DNA of 64,000 nt from Actimicrobium sp034313845 (GCF_034313845.1 NZ_JAVIWN010000003.1); one strand, 5' to 3'. Positions 8,095 through 17,523 are shown, numbered from the stretch's first letter. Notes: generated by a model not told the origin, from the letters alone. Numbers and translations: made by a program.

Positions 8095-10260
8095 GTGTTC
8101 AATAAAGTAACCAAGACTTTCCAGTATGGTCAGCATCAAGTGACACTGGAGACCGGCGAGATTGCTCGTCAGGCTTCGGGTGCCGTCATGGTCTCGATCG
8201 AAGATACCGTCGTGCTCGCAACCGTGGTTGCCCGCAAGGATGCCAAGCCAGGTCAGGACTTCTTTCCGCTGACCGTTGACTATGTCGAAAAAACCTATGC
8301 TGCCGGTCGTATTCCGGGTGGTTTCTTCAAACGTGAAGGCCGTCCTTCCGAAAAAGAAACCCTGACATCGCGTCTGATCGATCGTCCGGTCCGTCCGCTG
8401 TTCCCTGAAGGCTACATGAATGAAGTACAGATCATCATTCATGTGCTGTCGGTCAATCCTGAAATCGATCCTGACATCGCTGCGATGATCGGTGCATCGG
8501 CAGCATTGTCGGTCTCCGGCGTGCCATTCAGCGGCCCGGTTGGTGCAGCACGCGTCGGTTACATCAATGGTCAGTACGTGCTCAACCCGACCACGACCCA
8601 GCTGAAATCATCGGACCTCGACCTCGTTGTCGCCGGTACCGAAGCTGCTGTGCTGATGGTCGAATCGGAAGCCAAGCAATTGTCCGAAGAAGTCATGCTC
8701 GGCGCTGTCGTGTTCGGCCATGATCAAATGAAAGCGGTTATCGACGCTATCCATGACCTGGTACGCGACGGTGGCAAGCCAGAAATCGAATGGGCACCGG
8801 CTGCCAAGAATGAAGCGCTGATTTCACGCGTTGCCCATTTTGGCGAAGCCAAGCTGCGTGATGCGTACCAGACCAAGGACAAGCAAGCCCGTACCGCCAA
8901 GCTGAAGACGGCAACGTCCGAAGTCATGGAAGCCCTGAAAGCAGAAGCCGCATCGATTGCCGGCGTCGCACCGGACAGCGCTGATGTGAACAACATCCTG
9001 TTCGACCTCGAAGCCAAAATCGTCCGTTCGCAGATCCTTGAAGGCGAGCCGCGCATCGATGGTCGCGACACCCGCACCGTCCGTCCGATCTCGATTCGCA
9101 CCGGCGTGCTGCCACGCACCCACGGTTCGGCCCTGTTCACCCGCGGCGAAACGCAAGCACTGGTTATCGCCACGCTTGGCACTGCTCGTGACGAACAGAA
9201 GATCGATGCATTGATGGGCGAGTACAGCGACCGCTTCATGCTTCATTACAATATGCCTCCGTTCGCTACCGGCGAAACCGGTCGTGTCGGTACCCCGAAG
9301 CGTCGTGAAATCGGTCATGGCCGTCTCGCCAAGCGTGCGTTGCTGGCGGCATTGCCACCGGTCGAAGAGTTCAGTTACTCGGTGCGTCTGGTGTCCGAAA
9401 TTACCGAGTCCAACGGTTCGTCATCCATGGCATCAGTCTGCGGCGGTTGCCTGGCACTGATGGATGCGGGCGTACCGATGCAGGCACACGTTGCCGGTAT
9501 CGCGATGGGCCTGATCAAGGACGGCGGCAAGTTTGCCGTCCTGACCGACATCCTCGGCGACGAAGATCACCTCGGCGACATGGACTTCAAGGTTGCTGGT
9601 ACTGCCAAGGGCATTACCGCGCTGCAGATGGACATCAAGATCCAGGGCATCACCAAGGAAATCATGCAGGTCGCATTGGCTCAGGCCAAAGAAGGCCGCA
9701 TGCATATTCTCGACAAGATGCAGGAAGCCGTACCAATCGGTCATACCGAGCTGTCAGATTTTGCTCCGCGTTTGATCACAATCAAGATCAATCCGGAAAA
9801 AATCCGTGATGTCATCGGCAAGGGCGGCGCAGTCATTCGCGCACTGACCGAAGAGACCGGCACCCAGATCGACATTAGCGATGAGGGCGTTGTCACGATC
9901 GCTTCCGTCGATGCGACCGCCGGCCTCGAAGCCAAGCGTCGTATCGAAGAACTGACTGCGTCGGTGGAAGTCGGCAAGATCTACGAAGGCACTGTCCTGA
10001 AACTGCTCGACTTCGGCGCGATCGTTCAGGTCATGCCGGGCAAGGACGGCTTGTTGCACATCAGCCAGATCGCCAACGAGCGCGTCAATGCGGTCGCTGA
10101 TTATCTGAAAGAAGGCCAGCAAGTACGTGTCAAGGTTCTGGAAACCGATGACCGTGGCCGTCTCAAGCTGTCGATGAAAGCAGCTGCCAGCGATGAAGGA
10201 ACGGTCGCTCCGGTGGCTGCGCCAGTCACCGCGCCTCTGGCCGCGCCTCTCGCCGAATAA
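8095..10260 (+). CDS. pnp: Polyribonucleotide nucleotidyltransferase (PNPase)
   Basis: A 721-residue trimeric 3'-5' exoribonuclease that degrades RNA by phosphorolysis; a possible partner of the RNase E at the right end of the window. Two RNase PH domains surround an all-alpha linker, followed by a KH domain near residue 565 (IRDVIGKGGAVIRAL) and an S1 domain near 625–690 (GKIYEGTVLKLLDFGAIV). The start is a GTG preceded by AGAAAGGA. The last dozen residues are an Ala/Pro-rich tail. A terminator follows. Confidence 0.97.
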   Translation: MFNKVTKTFQYGQHQVTLETGEIARQASGAVMVSIEDTVVLATVVARKDAKPGQDFFPLTVDYVEKTYAAGRIPGGFFKREGRPSEKETLTSRLIDRPVRPLFPEGYMNEVQIIIHVLSVNPEIDPDIAAMIGASAALSVSGVPFSGPVGAARVGYINGQYVLNPTTTQLKSSDLDLVVAGTEAAVLMVESEAKQLSEEVMLGAVVFGHDQMKAVIDAIHDLVRDGGKPEIEWAPAAKNEALISRVAHFGEAKLRDAYQTKDKQARTAKLKTATSEVMEALKAEAASIAGVAPDSADVNNILFDLEAKIVRSQILEGEPRIDGRDTRTVRPISIRTGVLPRTHGSALFTRGETQALVIATLGTARDEQKIDALMGEYSDRFMLHYNMPPFATGETGRVGTPKRREIGHGRLAKRALLAALPPVEEFSYSVRLVSEITESNGSSSMASVCGGCLALMDAGVPMQAHVAGIAMGLIKDGGKFAVLTDILGDEDHLGDMDFKVAGTAKGITALQMDIKIQGITKEIMQVALAQAKEGRMHILDKMQEAVPIGHTELSDFAPRLITIKINPEKIRDVIGKGGAVIRALTEETGTQIDISDEGVVTIASVDATAGLEAKRRIEELTASVEVGKIYEGTVLKLLDFGAIVQVMPGKDGLLHISQIANERVNAVADYLKEGQQVRVKVLETDDRGRLKLSMKAAASDEGTVAPVAAPVTAPLAAPLAE

Positions 10261-10284
10261 GTCGTCAACTTTCAGCGTTAAAAA

Positions 10285-10320
10285 AACCGTCCGTGGCGCA
10301 AGCTGCGGGCGGTTTTTTTT
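10285..10320 (+). terminator. Terminator after pnp
   Basis: AACCGTCCG pairs with CGGGCGGTT (one G-T pair) and is followed by eight T residues. Confidence 0.88.
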
Positions 10321-10326
10321 ACATCA

Positions 10327-10355
10327 ATGTCACGGTGCGGTCCGCGCCGTACAAT
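10327..10355 (+). promoter_or_regulatory. Candidate promoter of the quinone oxidoreductase gene
   Basis: A good -10 (TACAAT, 10350–10355) lies directly after the pnp terminator; the -35 region (ATGTCA) is weak, with a 17-base spacer. Confidence 0.35.
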
Positions 10356-10383
10356 ACTTTTTTATGCCACGAAGGACAATCCC

Positions 10384-11361
10384 ATGCGCGCTATCGAAAT
10401 TACCCAGTTCGGCGGACCGGAAGTACTCCAGCTATGCGAGCGTCCACGACCTGTACCCAAGAGCGGCGAAGTACTGATCAAGGTCCATGCGGCCGGCATC
10501 AATCGTCCCGACGTGTTCCAGCGTACTGGCAATTATCCCGTGCCGCCGGGTGCCTCGGACTTGCCCGGCCTCGAAGTGGCTGGCGAGATCGTTGGTGGCG
10601 ATCTGACCGGTCAGCCTTTTCTGCGAGGCGACCTCGTGTGTGCCTTGGTGCAGGGCGGTGGCTATGCCGAGTATTGCGTGGCACCAATCAGTCAATGTCT
10701 GCCGGTACCGCCGGGATGGACGGCGCTGGAAGCGGCTTCGTTGCCGGAGACTTTTTTCACGGTCTGGAGCAATGTGTTTGATCGCGCCCACTTGTCGGGC
10801 AAAGAAACCTTGCTGGTACAAGGCGGTTCGTCGGGCATCGGCGTAACCGCAATCCAGATGGCGGTGGCACTCGGTCATCGCGTGTTTGCCACGGCGGGTT
10901 CGGAGGAGAAATGCCGTGCCTGCGAAGCGCTGGGTGCCGAGCTGGGCATCAATTACCGCACCCAGGATTTCGCTGCCGTCATCAAGGACAAGACCGGCGG
11001 CAAAGGTGTCGACGTGATCCTCGATATGGTCGGCGGCGATTACCTGCCGCGTGAAATCAATTGCCTTGCCGATGATGGCCGCATTGCGTTGATCGCGTTG
11101 CTCGGTGGCGCGAAAGCCGAACTCGACCTTGGTCAGGTGCTACGTCGCCGGCTCACCATTTCCGGTTCGACGTTGCGACCGCGCTCGCTCGCGTTCAAGG
11201 CCGCCATCGCTCAGCATTTGCTCAATACCGTATGGCCGCTGCTGACACAGAAAAAAATCAAGCCAGTCATCTTCCGGTCCTTCCCGCTGGAGCAGGCCGC
11301 CGACGCGCATACATTGATGGAATCGAGTGCCCATGTGGGCAAGATCATGCTGCAGGTTTGA
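10384..11361 (+). CDS. NAD(P)H:quinone oxidoreductase, PIG3/zeta-crystallin type
   Basis: A 325-residue zinc-independent medium-chain dehydrogenase/reductase, expected to reduce quinones with NADPH. N-terminal GroES-like part (MRAIEITQFGGPEVL, then GINRPDVFQRTG) and a Rossmann part with the nucleotide loop VQGGSSGIGVTAIQMA near residue 142. The structural-zinc cysteines of true alcohol dehydrogenases are absent. The start at 10384 follows GAAGGA. Placed before tpiA–secG–nuo; the tpiA promoter overlaps its stop codon. Confidence 0.9.
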   Translation: MRAIEITQFGGPEVLQLCERPRPVPKSGEVLIKVHAAGINRPDVFQRTGNYPVPPGASDLPGLEVAGEIVGGDLTGQPFLRGDLVCALVQGGGYAEYCVAPISQCLPVPPGWTALEAASLPETFFTVWSNVFDRAHLSGKETLLVQGGSSGIGVTAIQMAVALGHRVFATAGSEEKCRACEALGAELGINYRTQDFAAVIKDKTGGKGVDVILDMVGGDYLPREINCLADDGRIALIALLGGAKAELDLGQVLRRRLTISGSTLRPRSLAFKAAIAQHLLNTVWPLLTQKKIKPVIFRSFPLEQAADAHTLMESSAHVGKIMLQV

Positions 11362-11387
11362 CCCGTGCCAGCTCGTAAGGATAGAAT
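11358..11387 (+). promoter_or_regulatory. Candidate promoter of tpiA
   Basis: TTGACC and TAGAAT with an 18-base spacer; the -35 overlaps the stop of the upstream gene. The downstream 5' UTR would be about 20 bases. Confidence 0.5.
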
Positions 11388-11415
11388 GGCGGGTTATTAA
11401 AATCGGGGTTCACTT

Positions 11416-12198
11416 ATGCGTCGCAAGCTCGTCGCCGGCAACTGGAAAATGAATGGCAATCTCGCTGCCAATAGCGCACTGCTCAATGAGCTCGTCGCGG
11501 CAGTCGGTCACGGTGCGCCATGTGACATCGCAGTCTGCGTCCCTGCACCGTACCTTGCGCAGTGTCAGCAACAGTTGGTCAACAGCGCAGTGGCGTGGGG
11601 CGGGCAAGACCTGTCTTCTCATGGAGCAGGTGCGTACACCGGCGAAGTATCGGCCACCATGCTGGCAGATTTTGGGAGCCAGTATGCCGTCGTCGGTCAT
11701 TCCGAGCGGCGCGCAATGCACGGCGAAAGCAATGTACTGGTCGCGCAAAAAACAGTATGCGCGTTGCGCGCTGGCCTGATCCCGATTATTTGTGTCGGCG
11801 AAACGCTGGCCGAACGGGAAGCCGGACAAACAACGGACGTCGTTGGTGATCAACTCAAGGCAGTACTCGACTTGCTGGAACCTGCTGACCTGACACGGAT
11901 TGTTGTTGCCTACGAGCCGGTCTGGGCGATCGGTACGGGCAAAACAGCGACGCCGGCAATGGCGCAGGAAGTCCATGCGACATTGCGTGCACTACTCGCT
12001 GCGCATGACCCCGTCGCGGCAGCCGGTACCCGCATTGTGTACGGCGGCAGCATGAAGCCCGACAATGCACGCGAACTGATGGCGATGCCGGACATCGATG
12101 GCGGGCTAATCGGCGGTGCCGCACTGAAGTCGGTCGACTTTCTGGCCATCATTGCAGCAAGCAGTGCAGCAAGCAATGCAGCAAGCAGCGCCCAATAA
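11416..12198 (+). CDS. tpiA: Triosephosphate isomerase with Ala/Ser tail
   Basis: Interconverts dihydroxyacetone phosphate and glyceraldehyde 3-phosphate in glycolysis and gluconeogenesis. 260 residues. Catalytic residues: Lys11 in AGNWKMNGN, the His of VVGHSERRA near 95 and the Glu of AYEPVWAIGTG near 167; the phosphate loop YGGSMK is present. The protein ends in a 14-residue low-complexity Ala/Ser/Asn tail encoded by three 12-bp repeats (12154–12189), beyond the normal end of the barrel. Precedes secG by 82 bases. Confidence 0.97.
   Translation: MRRKLVAGNWKMNGNLAANSALLNELVAAVGHGAPCDIAVCVPAPYLAQCQQQLVNSAVAWGGQDLSSHGAGAYTGEVSATMLADFGSQYAVVGHSERRAMHGESNVLVAQKTVCALRAGLIPIICVGETLAEREAGQTTDVVGDQLKAVLDLLEPADLTRIVVAYEPVWAIGTGKTATPAMAQEVHATLRALLAAHDPVAAAGTRIVYGGSMKPDNARELMAMPDIDGGLIGGAALKSVDFLAIIAASSAASNAASSAQ
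12154..12189 (+). repeat. Three 12-bp tandem repeats at the 3' end of tpiA
   Basis: The unit GCAGCAAGCAGT is repeated three times with one- or two-base changes. The repeats keep the frame and encode Ala-Ala-Ser-Ser/Asn units. Confidence 0.85.
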
Positions 12199-12280
12199 AA
12201 AAATAACCCTATTCGCTGCCGTTGCAGCGTTCATCAACACAGTACGACAACAGCTCTAAACCTGAATTGGAAACCTAGTA

Positions 12281-12676
12281 ATGAATACATCAGTTCTCAC
12301 CATCATCGTCATCATCCAGGTCGTCACCGCACTGACCATTATCGGCCTTGTGCTGATGCAGCACGGGAAGGGTGCCGACATGGGTGCCGCATTCGGTTCG
12401 GGCGCATCGGGTAGCCTGTTTGGTGCCACCGGGTCATCCAATTTCCTGTCGAAAATGACCGGTGTCGCGGCGGGGGTATTCTTTGCCACCACGCTGGCGC
12501 TGGCTTACTTCGGTTCCACTCGCACCGCATCGACCAATAGCGTCACGGACACCATGACGACAGCGCCTGCCGCTGCGGTGCCGGGTGCTTCAGTGCCACC
12601 GACCGCACCTGTACCATCAGCTCCTGCACCGGCACCGGCAACACCGGCTGGTCAATCAGGACAGATTCCGAAATAA
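12281..12676 (+). CDS. secG: Preprotein translocase subunit SecG
   Basis: Small accessory subunit of the SecYEG channel that helps SecA-driven export. 131 residues: a transmembrane segment at about 5–25, the cytoplasmic GKGADMGAAFGSGASGSLFGA signature, a second transmembrane segment near 57–77 and a Pro/Ala-rich C-terminal tail. The order tpiA–secG–tRNA-Leu–nuo is common in proteobacteria. Confidence 0.94.
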   Translation: MNTSVLTIIVIIQVVTALTIIGLVLMQHGKGADMGAAFGSGASGSLFGATGSSNFLSKMTGVAAGVFFATTLALAYFGSTRTASTNSVTDTMTTAPAAAVPGASVPPTAPVPSAPAPAPATPAGQSGQIPK

Positions 12677-12720
12677 GTGAAATAAAGTCCGTTTCCTCCT
12701 CTGATAGATGCATTTGTGCA

Positions 12721-12750
12721 TTGAACAAAAAGGGGGAATGCAGTTACAAT
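12721..12750 (+). promoter_or_regulatory. Promoter of tRNA-Leu
   Basis: TTGAAC and TACAAT with an 18-base spacer, ending 11 bases before the mature tRNA 5' end. Confidence 0.6.
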
Positions 12751-12761
12751 ACGGGCCTCAC

Positions 12762-12846
12762 GCCGACGTGGTGAAATTGGTAGACACGCTATCTTGAGGG
12801 GGTAGTGGCGAAAGCTGTACGAGTTCGAGTCTCGTCGTCGGCACCA
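12762..12846 (+). tRNA. tRNA-Leu (anticodon GAG)
   Basis: 85 nt with encoded CCA. The acceptor stem pairs GCCGACG with CGTCGGC; the anticodon stem pairs CTATC with GGTAG around the loop TTGAGGG, giving anticodon GAG for CUC/CUU codons. It has the long variable arm of class II tRNAs and a T-arm with GTTCGAGTC. Confidence 0.98.
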
Positions 12847-12855
12847 AACGAAAAG

Positions 12856-12889
12856 AAGCCAGCAAGGTACAATACTCTGCTGGCTTTTT
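12856..12889 (+). terminator. Terminator after tRNA-Leu
   Basis: AAGCCAGCA and TGCTGGCTT form a 9-bp stem followed by a T-run. It separates the tRNA from the nuo operon, whose promoter must lie in 12890–12949 unless read-through occurs. Confidence 0.85.
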
Positions 12890-12949
12890 GCTGAGGGATG
12901 CATCTATTTCCTTGGATCAGCTTAATTACTCAATCTGATTGCGCGAATC

Positions 12950-13309
12950 GTGAACCTCGAAACCTACTTCCCAGTATTACTCTTCATTTTGGTCGGCATC
13001 GGTGTTGGTGTCGTCCCTCAATTACTTGGTCGCGTGCTCGCGCCATTCAAACCTGACTCCCAGAAAAACTCGCCTTACGAGTGCGGCTTCGAAGCGTTCG
13101 AAGATGCACGGATGAAGTTCGACGTTCGTTACTATCTGGTCGCCATACTTTTCATTTTGTTCGATCTTGAAACGGCATTTTTCTTCCCCTGGGGTGTTGC
13201 GATGCGCGACCTCGGTTGGGCCGGGTTCGTCACGATGCTGGTGTTTATCACCGAGTTCGTGGTCGGGTTCTGGTACATCTGGAAGAAAGGGGCCCTTGAC
13301 TGGGAATAA
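12950..13309 (+). CDS. nuoA: NADH-quinone oxidoreductase subunit A
   Basis: Membrane subunit of complex I at the junction of the membrane arm and the Q module. 119 residues with three hydrophobic segments; the conserved loop KNSPYECGFE and the segment FDVRYYLVAILFILFDLE are clear. GTG start at 12950. First gene of a 14-gene operon running to nuoN, with small gaps or overlaps throughout. Confidence 0.95.
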   Translation: MNLETYFPVLLFILVGIGVGVVPQLLGRVLAPFKPDSQKNSPYECGFEAFEDARMKFDVRYYLVAILFILFDLETAFFFPWGVAMRDLGWAGFVTMLVFITEFVVGFWYIWKKGALDWE

Positions 13310-13312
13310 ATC

Positions 13313-13789
13313 ATGGCAATTGAAGGCGTACTAAACGAAGGCTTTGTTACTACGACAGCGGACAAGCTGATCAACTGGACGCGTACCGGATCCATGTGGC
13401 CGATGACATTCGGCCTAGCCTGTTGCGCCGTCGAAATGATGCATGCCGGGGCGTCGCGCTACGACATGGATCGCTTTGGCGTCGTGTTCCGTCCGTCGCC
13501 GCGGCAGTCCGATGTGATGATCGTGGCGGGCACGTTGTGCAACAAGATGGCACCGGCGTTGCGCAAGGTGTATGACCAGATGGCCGAGCCACGCTGGGTC
13601 ATTTCGATGGGCTCTTGCGCCAATGGCGGCGGCTACTACCACTACTCGTACTCGGTAGTGCGTGGCTGCGATCGCATTGTGCCGGTGGACATCTACGTGC
13701 CGGGTTGCCCGCCCACCGCCGAAGCGCTGCTGTATGGAATCATGCAGTTGCAAAACAAGATCAAGCGTACCAACACGATTGCGCGTTAA
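13313..13789 (+). CDS. nuoB: NADH-quinone oxidoreductase subunit B
   Basis: 158 residues. Peripheral subunit that holds the terminal iron-sulfur cluster N2 next to the quinone site. The four ligands are present: the adjacent Cys pair in LACCAVEMM, then GSCANGGG and PGCPPTAEAL. Starts three bases after nuoA. Confidence 0.97.
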   Translation: MAIEGVLNEGFVTTTADKLINWTRTGSMWPMTFGLACCAVEMMHAGASRYDMDRFGVVFRPSPRQSDVMIVAGTLCNKMAPALRKVYDQMAEPRWVISMGSCANGGGYYHYSYSVVRGCDRIVPVDIYVPGCPPTAEALLYGIMQLQNKIKRTNTIAR

Positions 13790-13793
13790 GCCC

Positions 13794-14390
13794 ATGACAA
13801 CCAAACTCGATAACCTCGAAGCCGCGCTGCACAACGCGCTGGGCGACCATATCGTCAGTCTGACCAACGCCCTTGGCGAAGTCACCCTCGTCGTCAAGGA
13901 CAGCCACTATCTGTCAGTGATGCGGGTCTTGCGCGATCATCCGGATACGCGGTTTGACCAGTTGCTGGATCTTGCTGGCGTCGATTACTCGGAATACGGA
14001 GACGGCGCGTGGGACGGGCAGCGCTTTGCCGTGGTCTCGCACTTGCTCTCGCTGACGCACAACTGGCGCGTACGCGTTCGCGTATTTGCCAGCAATGATG
14101 AAGTGCCCGTAGTCGCCTCGTTGATCGACGTCTGGTCAAGTGCCAACTGGTACGAGCGTGAAGCATTCGATTTCTTCGGTATCCTGTTCGCTGGTCACGA
14201 TGACTTGCGCCGCATTCTGACCGACTACGGTTTCATCGGTCATCCGTTCCGCAAGGATTTCCCGGTTTCCGGCTACGTGGAAATGCGCTACGACCCGGAG
14301 CAAAAACGGGTGATCTACCAACCGGTGACCATTGAGCCGCGCGAGGTCGTGCCACGCGTGATTCGCGAAGAACAATACGGGATCAAATAA
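13794..14390 (+). CDS. nuoC: NADH-quinone oxidoreductase subunit C
   Basis: 198 residues, the 30-kDa subunit of the connecting arm. Signature: WYEREAFDFFGILFAGHDD, then GHPFRKDFP. The start at 13794 gives the usual N-terminus (MTTKLDNLEA) and lies four bases after nuoB; the longer open frame overlaps nuoB. The stop shares a base with nuoD's start. Separate nuoC and nuoD, unlike the fused gene of E. coli. Confidence 0.96.
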   Translation: MTTKLDNLEAALHNALGDHIVSLTNALGEVTLVVKDSHYLSVMRVLRDHPDTRFDQLLDLAGVDYSEYGDGAWDGQRFAVVSHLLSLTHNWRVRVRVFASNDEVPVVASLIDVWSSANWYEREAFDFFGILFAGHDDLRRILTDYGFIGHPFRKDFPVSGYVEMRYDPEQKRVIYQPVTIEPREVVPRVIREEQYGIK

Positions 14391-15643
14391 TGGCTGAAAT
14401 TAAAAACTACACGCTCAATTTCGGGCCGCAACATCCCGCTGCACATGGCGTGTTGCGTCTTGTGCTTGAGCTCGATGGCGAAGTCATTCAGCGCGCCGAT
14501 CCCCACATCGGCTTGCTGCATCGGGGAACCGAAAAACTCGCGGAACAAAAAACGTATCTGCAATCGGTGCCGTACATGGATCGTCTGGACTATGTCTCGA
14601 TGATGTGTAACGAGCATGGCTACGTGATGTCGATCGAAAAATTGCTCGGACTTGAGGTGCCGCTGCGTGCCCAATACATCCGCGTAATGTTCGATGAAAT
14701 CACCCGTCTGCTGAACCACTTGTTGTGGCTGGGTGCGCATGCGCTCGACGTCGGCGCGATGGGCGTGTTCCTTTACGCATTCCGTGAGCGCGAAGATTTG
14801 ATGGACTGTTACGAAGCGGTGTCCGGCGCACGATTGCATGCGGCGTATTACCGTCCGGGTGGTGTGTATCGCGATCTGCCGGATGTGATGCCGAAGTACA
14901 GCGCGTCGATTCTGCGCAATGACAAGGCGATCCGCCAGCTCAATGAAAATCGTCAGGGTTCGCTGCTCGATTTCATCGAAGACTTCACCAACCGCTTCCC
15001 GCATTACGTCGACGAGTACGAGACCCTGCTGACCGACAACCGGATCTGGAAACAGCGTCTGGTCGGTGTCGGCGTGGTCTCACCGGAGCGTGCGAAAGCC
15101 ATGGGCTTCACCGGTCCGATGCTGCGCGGTTCCGGCGTTGAATGGGATTTGCGCAAGAAGCAGCCGTATGAAGTCTATGACTTGCTCGACTTTGATATTC
15201 CGGTCGGCGTCAACGGCGATTGCTACGATCGTTATCTGGTCCGTGTCGAAGAGATGCGCCAGTCCAACAAGATTATCAAGCAATGCGTTGAATGGCTGCG
15301 CAATAATCCGGGTCCGGTGATGACCGACAACCACAAGGTGGCACCGCCATCCCGTGTGAACATGAAGTCGAACATGGAAGAGCTAATCCATCACTTCAAA
15401 CTCTTCACTGAAGGATTTCACGTGCCACCGGGTGAAGCGTATGCTGCGGTCGAGCATCCGAAAGGCGAGTTCGGCGTGTACCTGATTTCGGACGGAGCCA
15501 ACAAGCCGTACCGCCTGAAAATTCGTGCACCGGGCTTCGCCCATTTGCAAGGTTTGAACGAAATGGCCAAGGGCCACATGATTGCCGATGCCGTCACCAT
15601 CATCGGTACGCAAGATATTGTCTTTGGTGAAATTGATCGCTGA
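14390..15643 (+). CDS. nuoD: NADH-quinone oxidoreductase subunit D
   Basis: 417 residues, the 49-kDa subunit, evolutionarily related to the large subunit of NiFe hydrogenases; forms the quinone pocket with NuoB. The N-terminal FGPQHPAAHGVLRL and HIGLLHRGTEKLAE carry the His and Tyr-region residues near the quinone head group. One-base overlap with nuoC. Confidence 0.97.
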   Translation: MAEIKNYTLNFGPQHPAAHGVLRLVLELDGEVIQRADPHIGLLHRGTEKLAEQKTYLQSVPYMDRLDYVSMMCNEHGYVMSIEKLLGLEVPLRAQYIRVMFDEITRLLNHLLWLGAHALDVGAMGVFLYAFREREDLMDCYEAVSGARLHAAYYRPGGVYRDLPDVMPKYSASILRNDKAIRQLNENRQGSLLDFIEDFTNRFPHYVDEYETLLTDNRIWKQRLVGVGVVSPERAKAMGFTGPMLRGSGVEWDLRKKQPYEVYDLLDFDIPVGVNGDCYDRYLVRVEEMRQSNKIIKQCVEWLRNNPGPVMTDNHKVAPPSRVNMKSNMEELIHHFKLFTEGFHVPPGEAYAAVEHPKGEFGVYLISDGANKPYRLKIRAPGFAHLQGLNEMAKGHMIADAVTIIGTQDIVFGEIDR

Positions 15644-15671
15644 TTCGCGATAGGCTATTGAGGCACAAAGC

Positions 15672-16151
15672 ATGCTGTTATCAGAACTAGCGTATAAAAA
15701 AATTGATCGTGAAGTGAGTAAATTCCCCGCTGACCAGAAGCAGTCGGCGGTGATGGCTGCACTGGCGATTGCCCAGGATGAAACCGGCTGGTTATCGCCG
15801 GCCTTGATGCAGGAAATCGCCGACTATCTCGGCATGGCAGCCATCGCCGTGCAGGAAGTCGCCAGTTTCTATGAGATGTACAACACCGCGCCGACCGGCA
15901 AATTCAAAATCACGGTCTGCACAAATCTGCCCTGCGCATTGTCCGGAGGCGAACAAGCCGCGCAATACCTGAAGAAAAAATTGGGTATCGACTACCGCGA
16001 AACCACGGCCGATGGCCAGTTCACTTTGCGGGAAGGCGAGTGCATGGGAGCCTGTGGCGATTCGCCAGTCATGCTGGTTAATAACAAACGCATGTGCAGC
16101 TGGATGACCAACGACAAGATCGATGCACTGGTAGAGGAGCTCAACAAATGA
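15672..16151 (+). CDS. nuoE: NADH-quinone oxidoreductase subunit E
   Basis: 159 residues, the 24-kDa thioredoxin-like subunit with the 2Fe-2S cluster N1a. Ligands: CTNLPC and CMGACG. Part of the NADH-oxidising N module with NuoF and NuoG. Overlaps nuoF by four bases (ATGA). Confidence 0.96.
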   Translation: MLLSELAYKKIDREVSKFPADQKQSAVMAALAIAQDETGWLSPALMQEIADYLGMAAIAVQEVASFYEMYNTAPTGKFKITVCTNLPCALSGGEQAAQYLKKKLGIDYRETTADGQFTLREGECMGACGDSPVMLVNNKRMCSWMTNDKIDALVEELNK

Positions 16152-17443
16152 CCAGCCTGCACAGCCGACATATCAAGCCACTGATCCTCGCGGGTCTCGA
16201 TGGCAAAAACTGGCACCTCGACGACTACGTGGCTCGCGGCGGTTACGCCCAGCTCAAGCGCATCCTCAACGACAAGATCACGCCCGAGCAAGTCATCGCC
16301 GAGCTCAAGGCTTCGGCGTTGCGCGGTCGTGGCGGTGCCGGTTTTCCGACTGGCTTGAAATGGAGTTTCATGCCGCGTCAGTTCCCTGGTCAAAAGTACC
16401 TCGTCTGCAATTCGGACGAAGGCGAGCCGGGTACCTTCAAGGATCGCGACATCATGCGCTACAACCCGCATGCGCTGATCGAAGGGATGGCCATCGGTGC
16501 GTATGCGATGGGCATCACGGTGGGCTACAACTACATCCACGGCGAAATCTGGGCTGACTACGAACGCTTTGAAGAAGCCATCGAAGAAGCCCGCGCCGCC
16601 GGCATGCTGGGCGACCGGATTGCCGGTAGCGATTTCACGTTTCAGTTGCATGCATTCCATGGTTATGGCGCCTACATCTGCGGCGAAGAAACCGCCTTGC
16701 TTGAATCCCTCGAAGGCAAGAAAGGCCAGCCGCGCTTCAAGCCGCCTTTCCCTGCCAGCTTTGGTTTGTATGGCAAGCCGACCACCATCAACAACACCGA
16801 AACTTTTGCAGCCGTGCCGTTTGTCTTTGCGATGGGCGGCGAAGCGTATGCCGGTCTGGGCAAGCCAAACAATGGCGGTACCAAGATTTTTTCGATGTCG
16901 GGTGATGTCGCCAGGCCGGGCAATTACGAAGTGCCACTCGGTACCCCGTTTGCGACCTTGCTGGAACTCGCCGGTGGCATGCGCGATGGCAAGAAGATCA
17001 AGGCCGTGATTCCCGGTGGATCTTCGATGCCGGTATTGACCGGTGACGTGATGATGGCCACTGACATGGACTACGACTCGATCGCCAAAGCCGGTTCGAT
17101 GCTGGGTTCCGGCGCGGTCATCGTGATGGATGAAACGCGCTGCATGGTCAAATCGCTGTTGCGCCTGTCGTACTTCTATTACGAAGAATCGTGCGGCCAA
17201 TGTACGCCATGCCGTGAAGGCACAGGCTGGCTGTACCGCATGGTTCACCGGATCGAACACGGTCAGGGCAGGGCGGATGATCTCGATCTGCTTAACTCGA
17301 TTGCCGACAATATTCAGGGCCGCACGATCTGTGCGCTCGGTGATGCAGCGGCGATGCCAGTGCGAGCGATGATCAAGAACTTCCGCGAAGAATTCGAATA
17401 CCACATCGAGCACAAGCACTGCCTGGTGCCAGCCTATATTTAA
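16148..17443 (+). CDS. nuoF: NADH-quinone oxidoreductase subunit F
   Basis: 431 residues, the 51-kDa subunit that binds NADH, FMN and cluster N3. The glycine-rich loop RGRGGAGFPTGLKW, the FMN-side NSDEGEPGTFKDR, and the cluster cysteines SCGQCTPCREG plus the later TICALGD are visible. The start at 16148 is the ATG of the ATGA overlap with nuoE. Confidence 0.97.
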   Translation: MTSLHSRHIKPLILAGLDGKNWHLDDYVARGGYAQLKRILNDKITPEQVIAELKASALRGRGGAGFPTGLKWSFMPRQFPGQKYLVCNSDEGEPGTFKDRDIMRYNPHALIEGMAIGAYAMGITVGYNYIHGEIWADYERFEEAIEEARAAGMLGDRIAGSDFTFQLHAFHGYGAYICGEETALLESLEGKKGQPRFKPPFPASFGLYGKPTTINNTETFAAVPFVFAMGGEAYAGLGKPNNGGTKIFSMSGDVARPGNYEVPLGTPFATLLELAGGMRDGKKIKAVIPGGSSMPVLTGDVMMATDMDYDSIAKAGSMLGSGAVIVMDETRCMVKSLLRLSYFYYEESCGQCTPCREGTGWLYRMVHRIEHGQGRADDLDLLNSIADNIQGRTICALGDAAAMPVRAMIKNFREEFEYHIEHKHCLVPAYI

Positions 17444-17523
17444 GCTGGTCCGGGTCGCCTGACTCGATCAATTTGCACCGTGCGGTCTGCCCAGCGCAGC
17501 CGCCTCTACTTGGGCAAAAAAAG

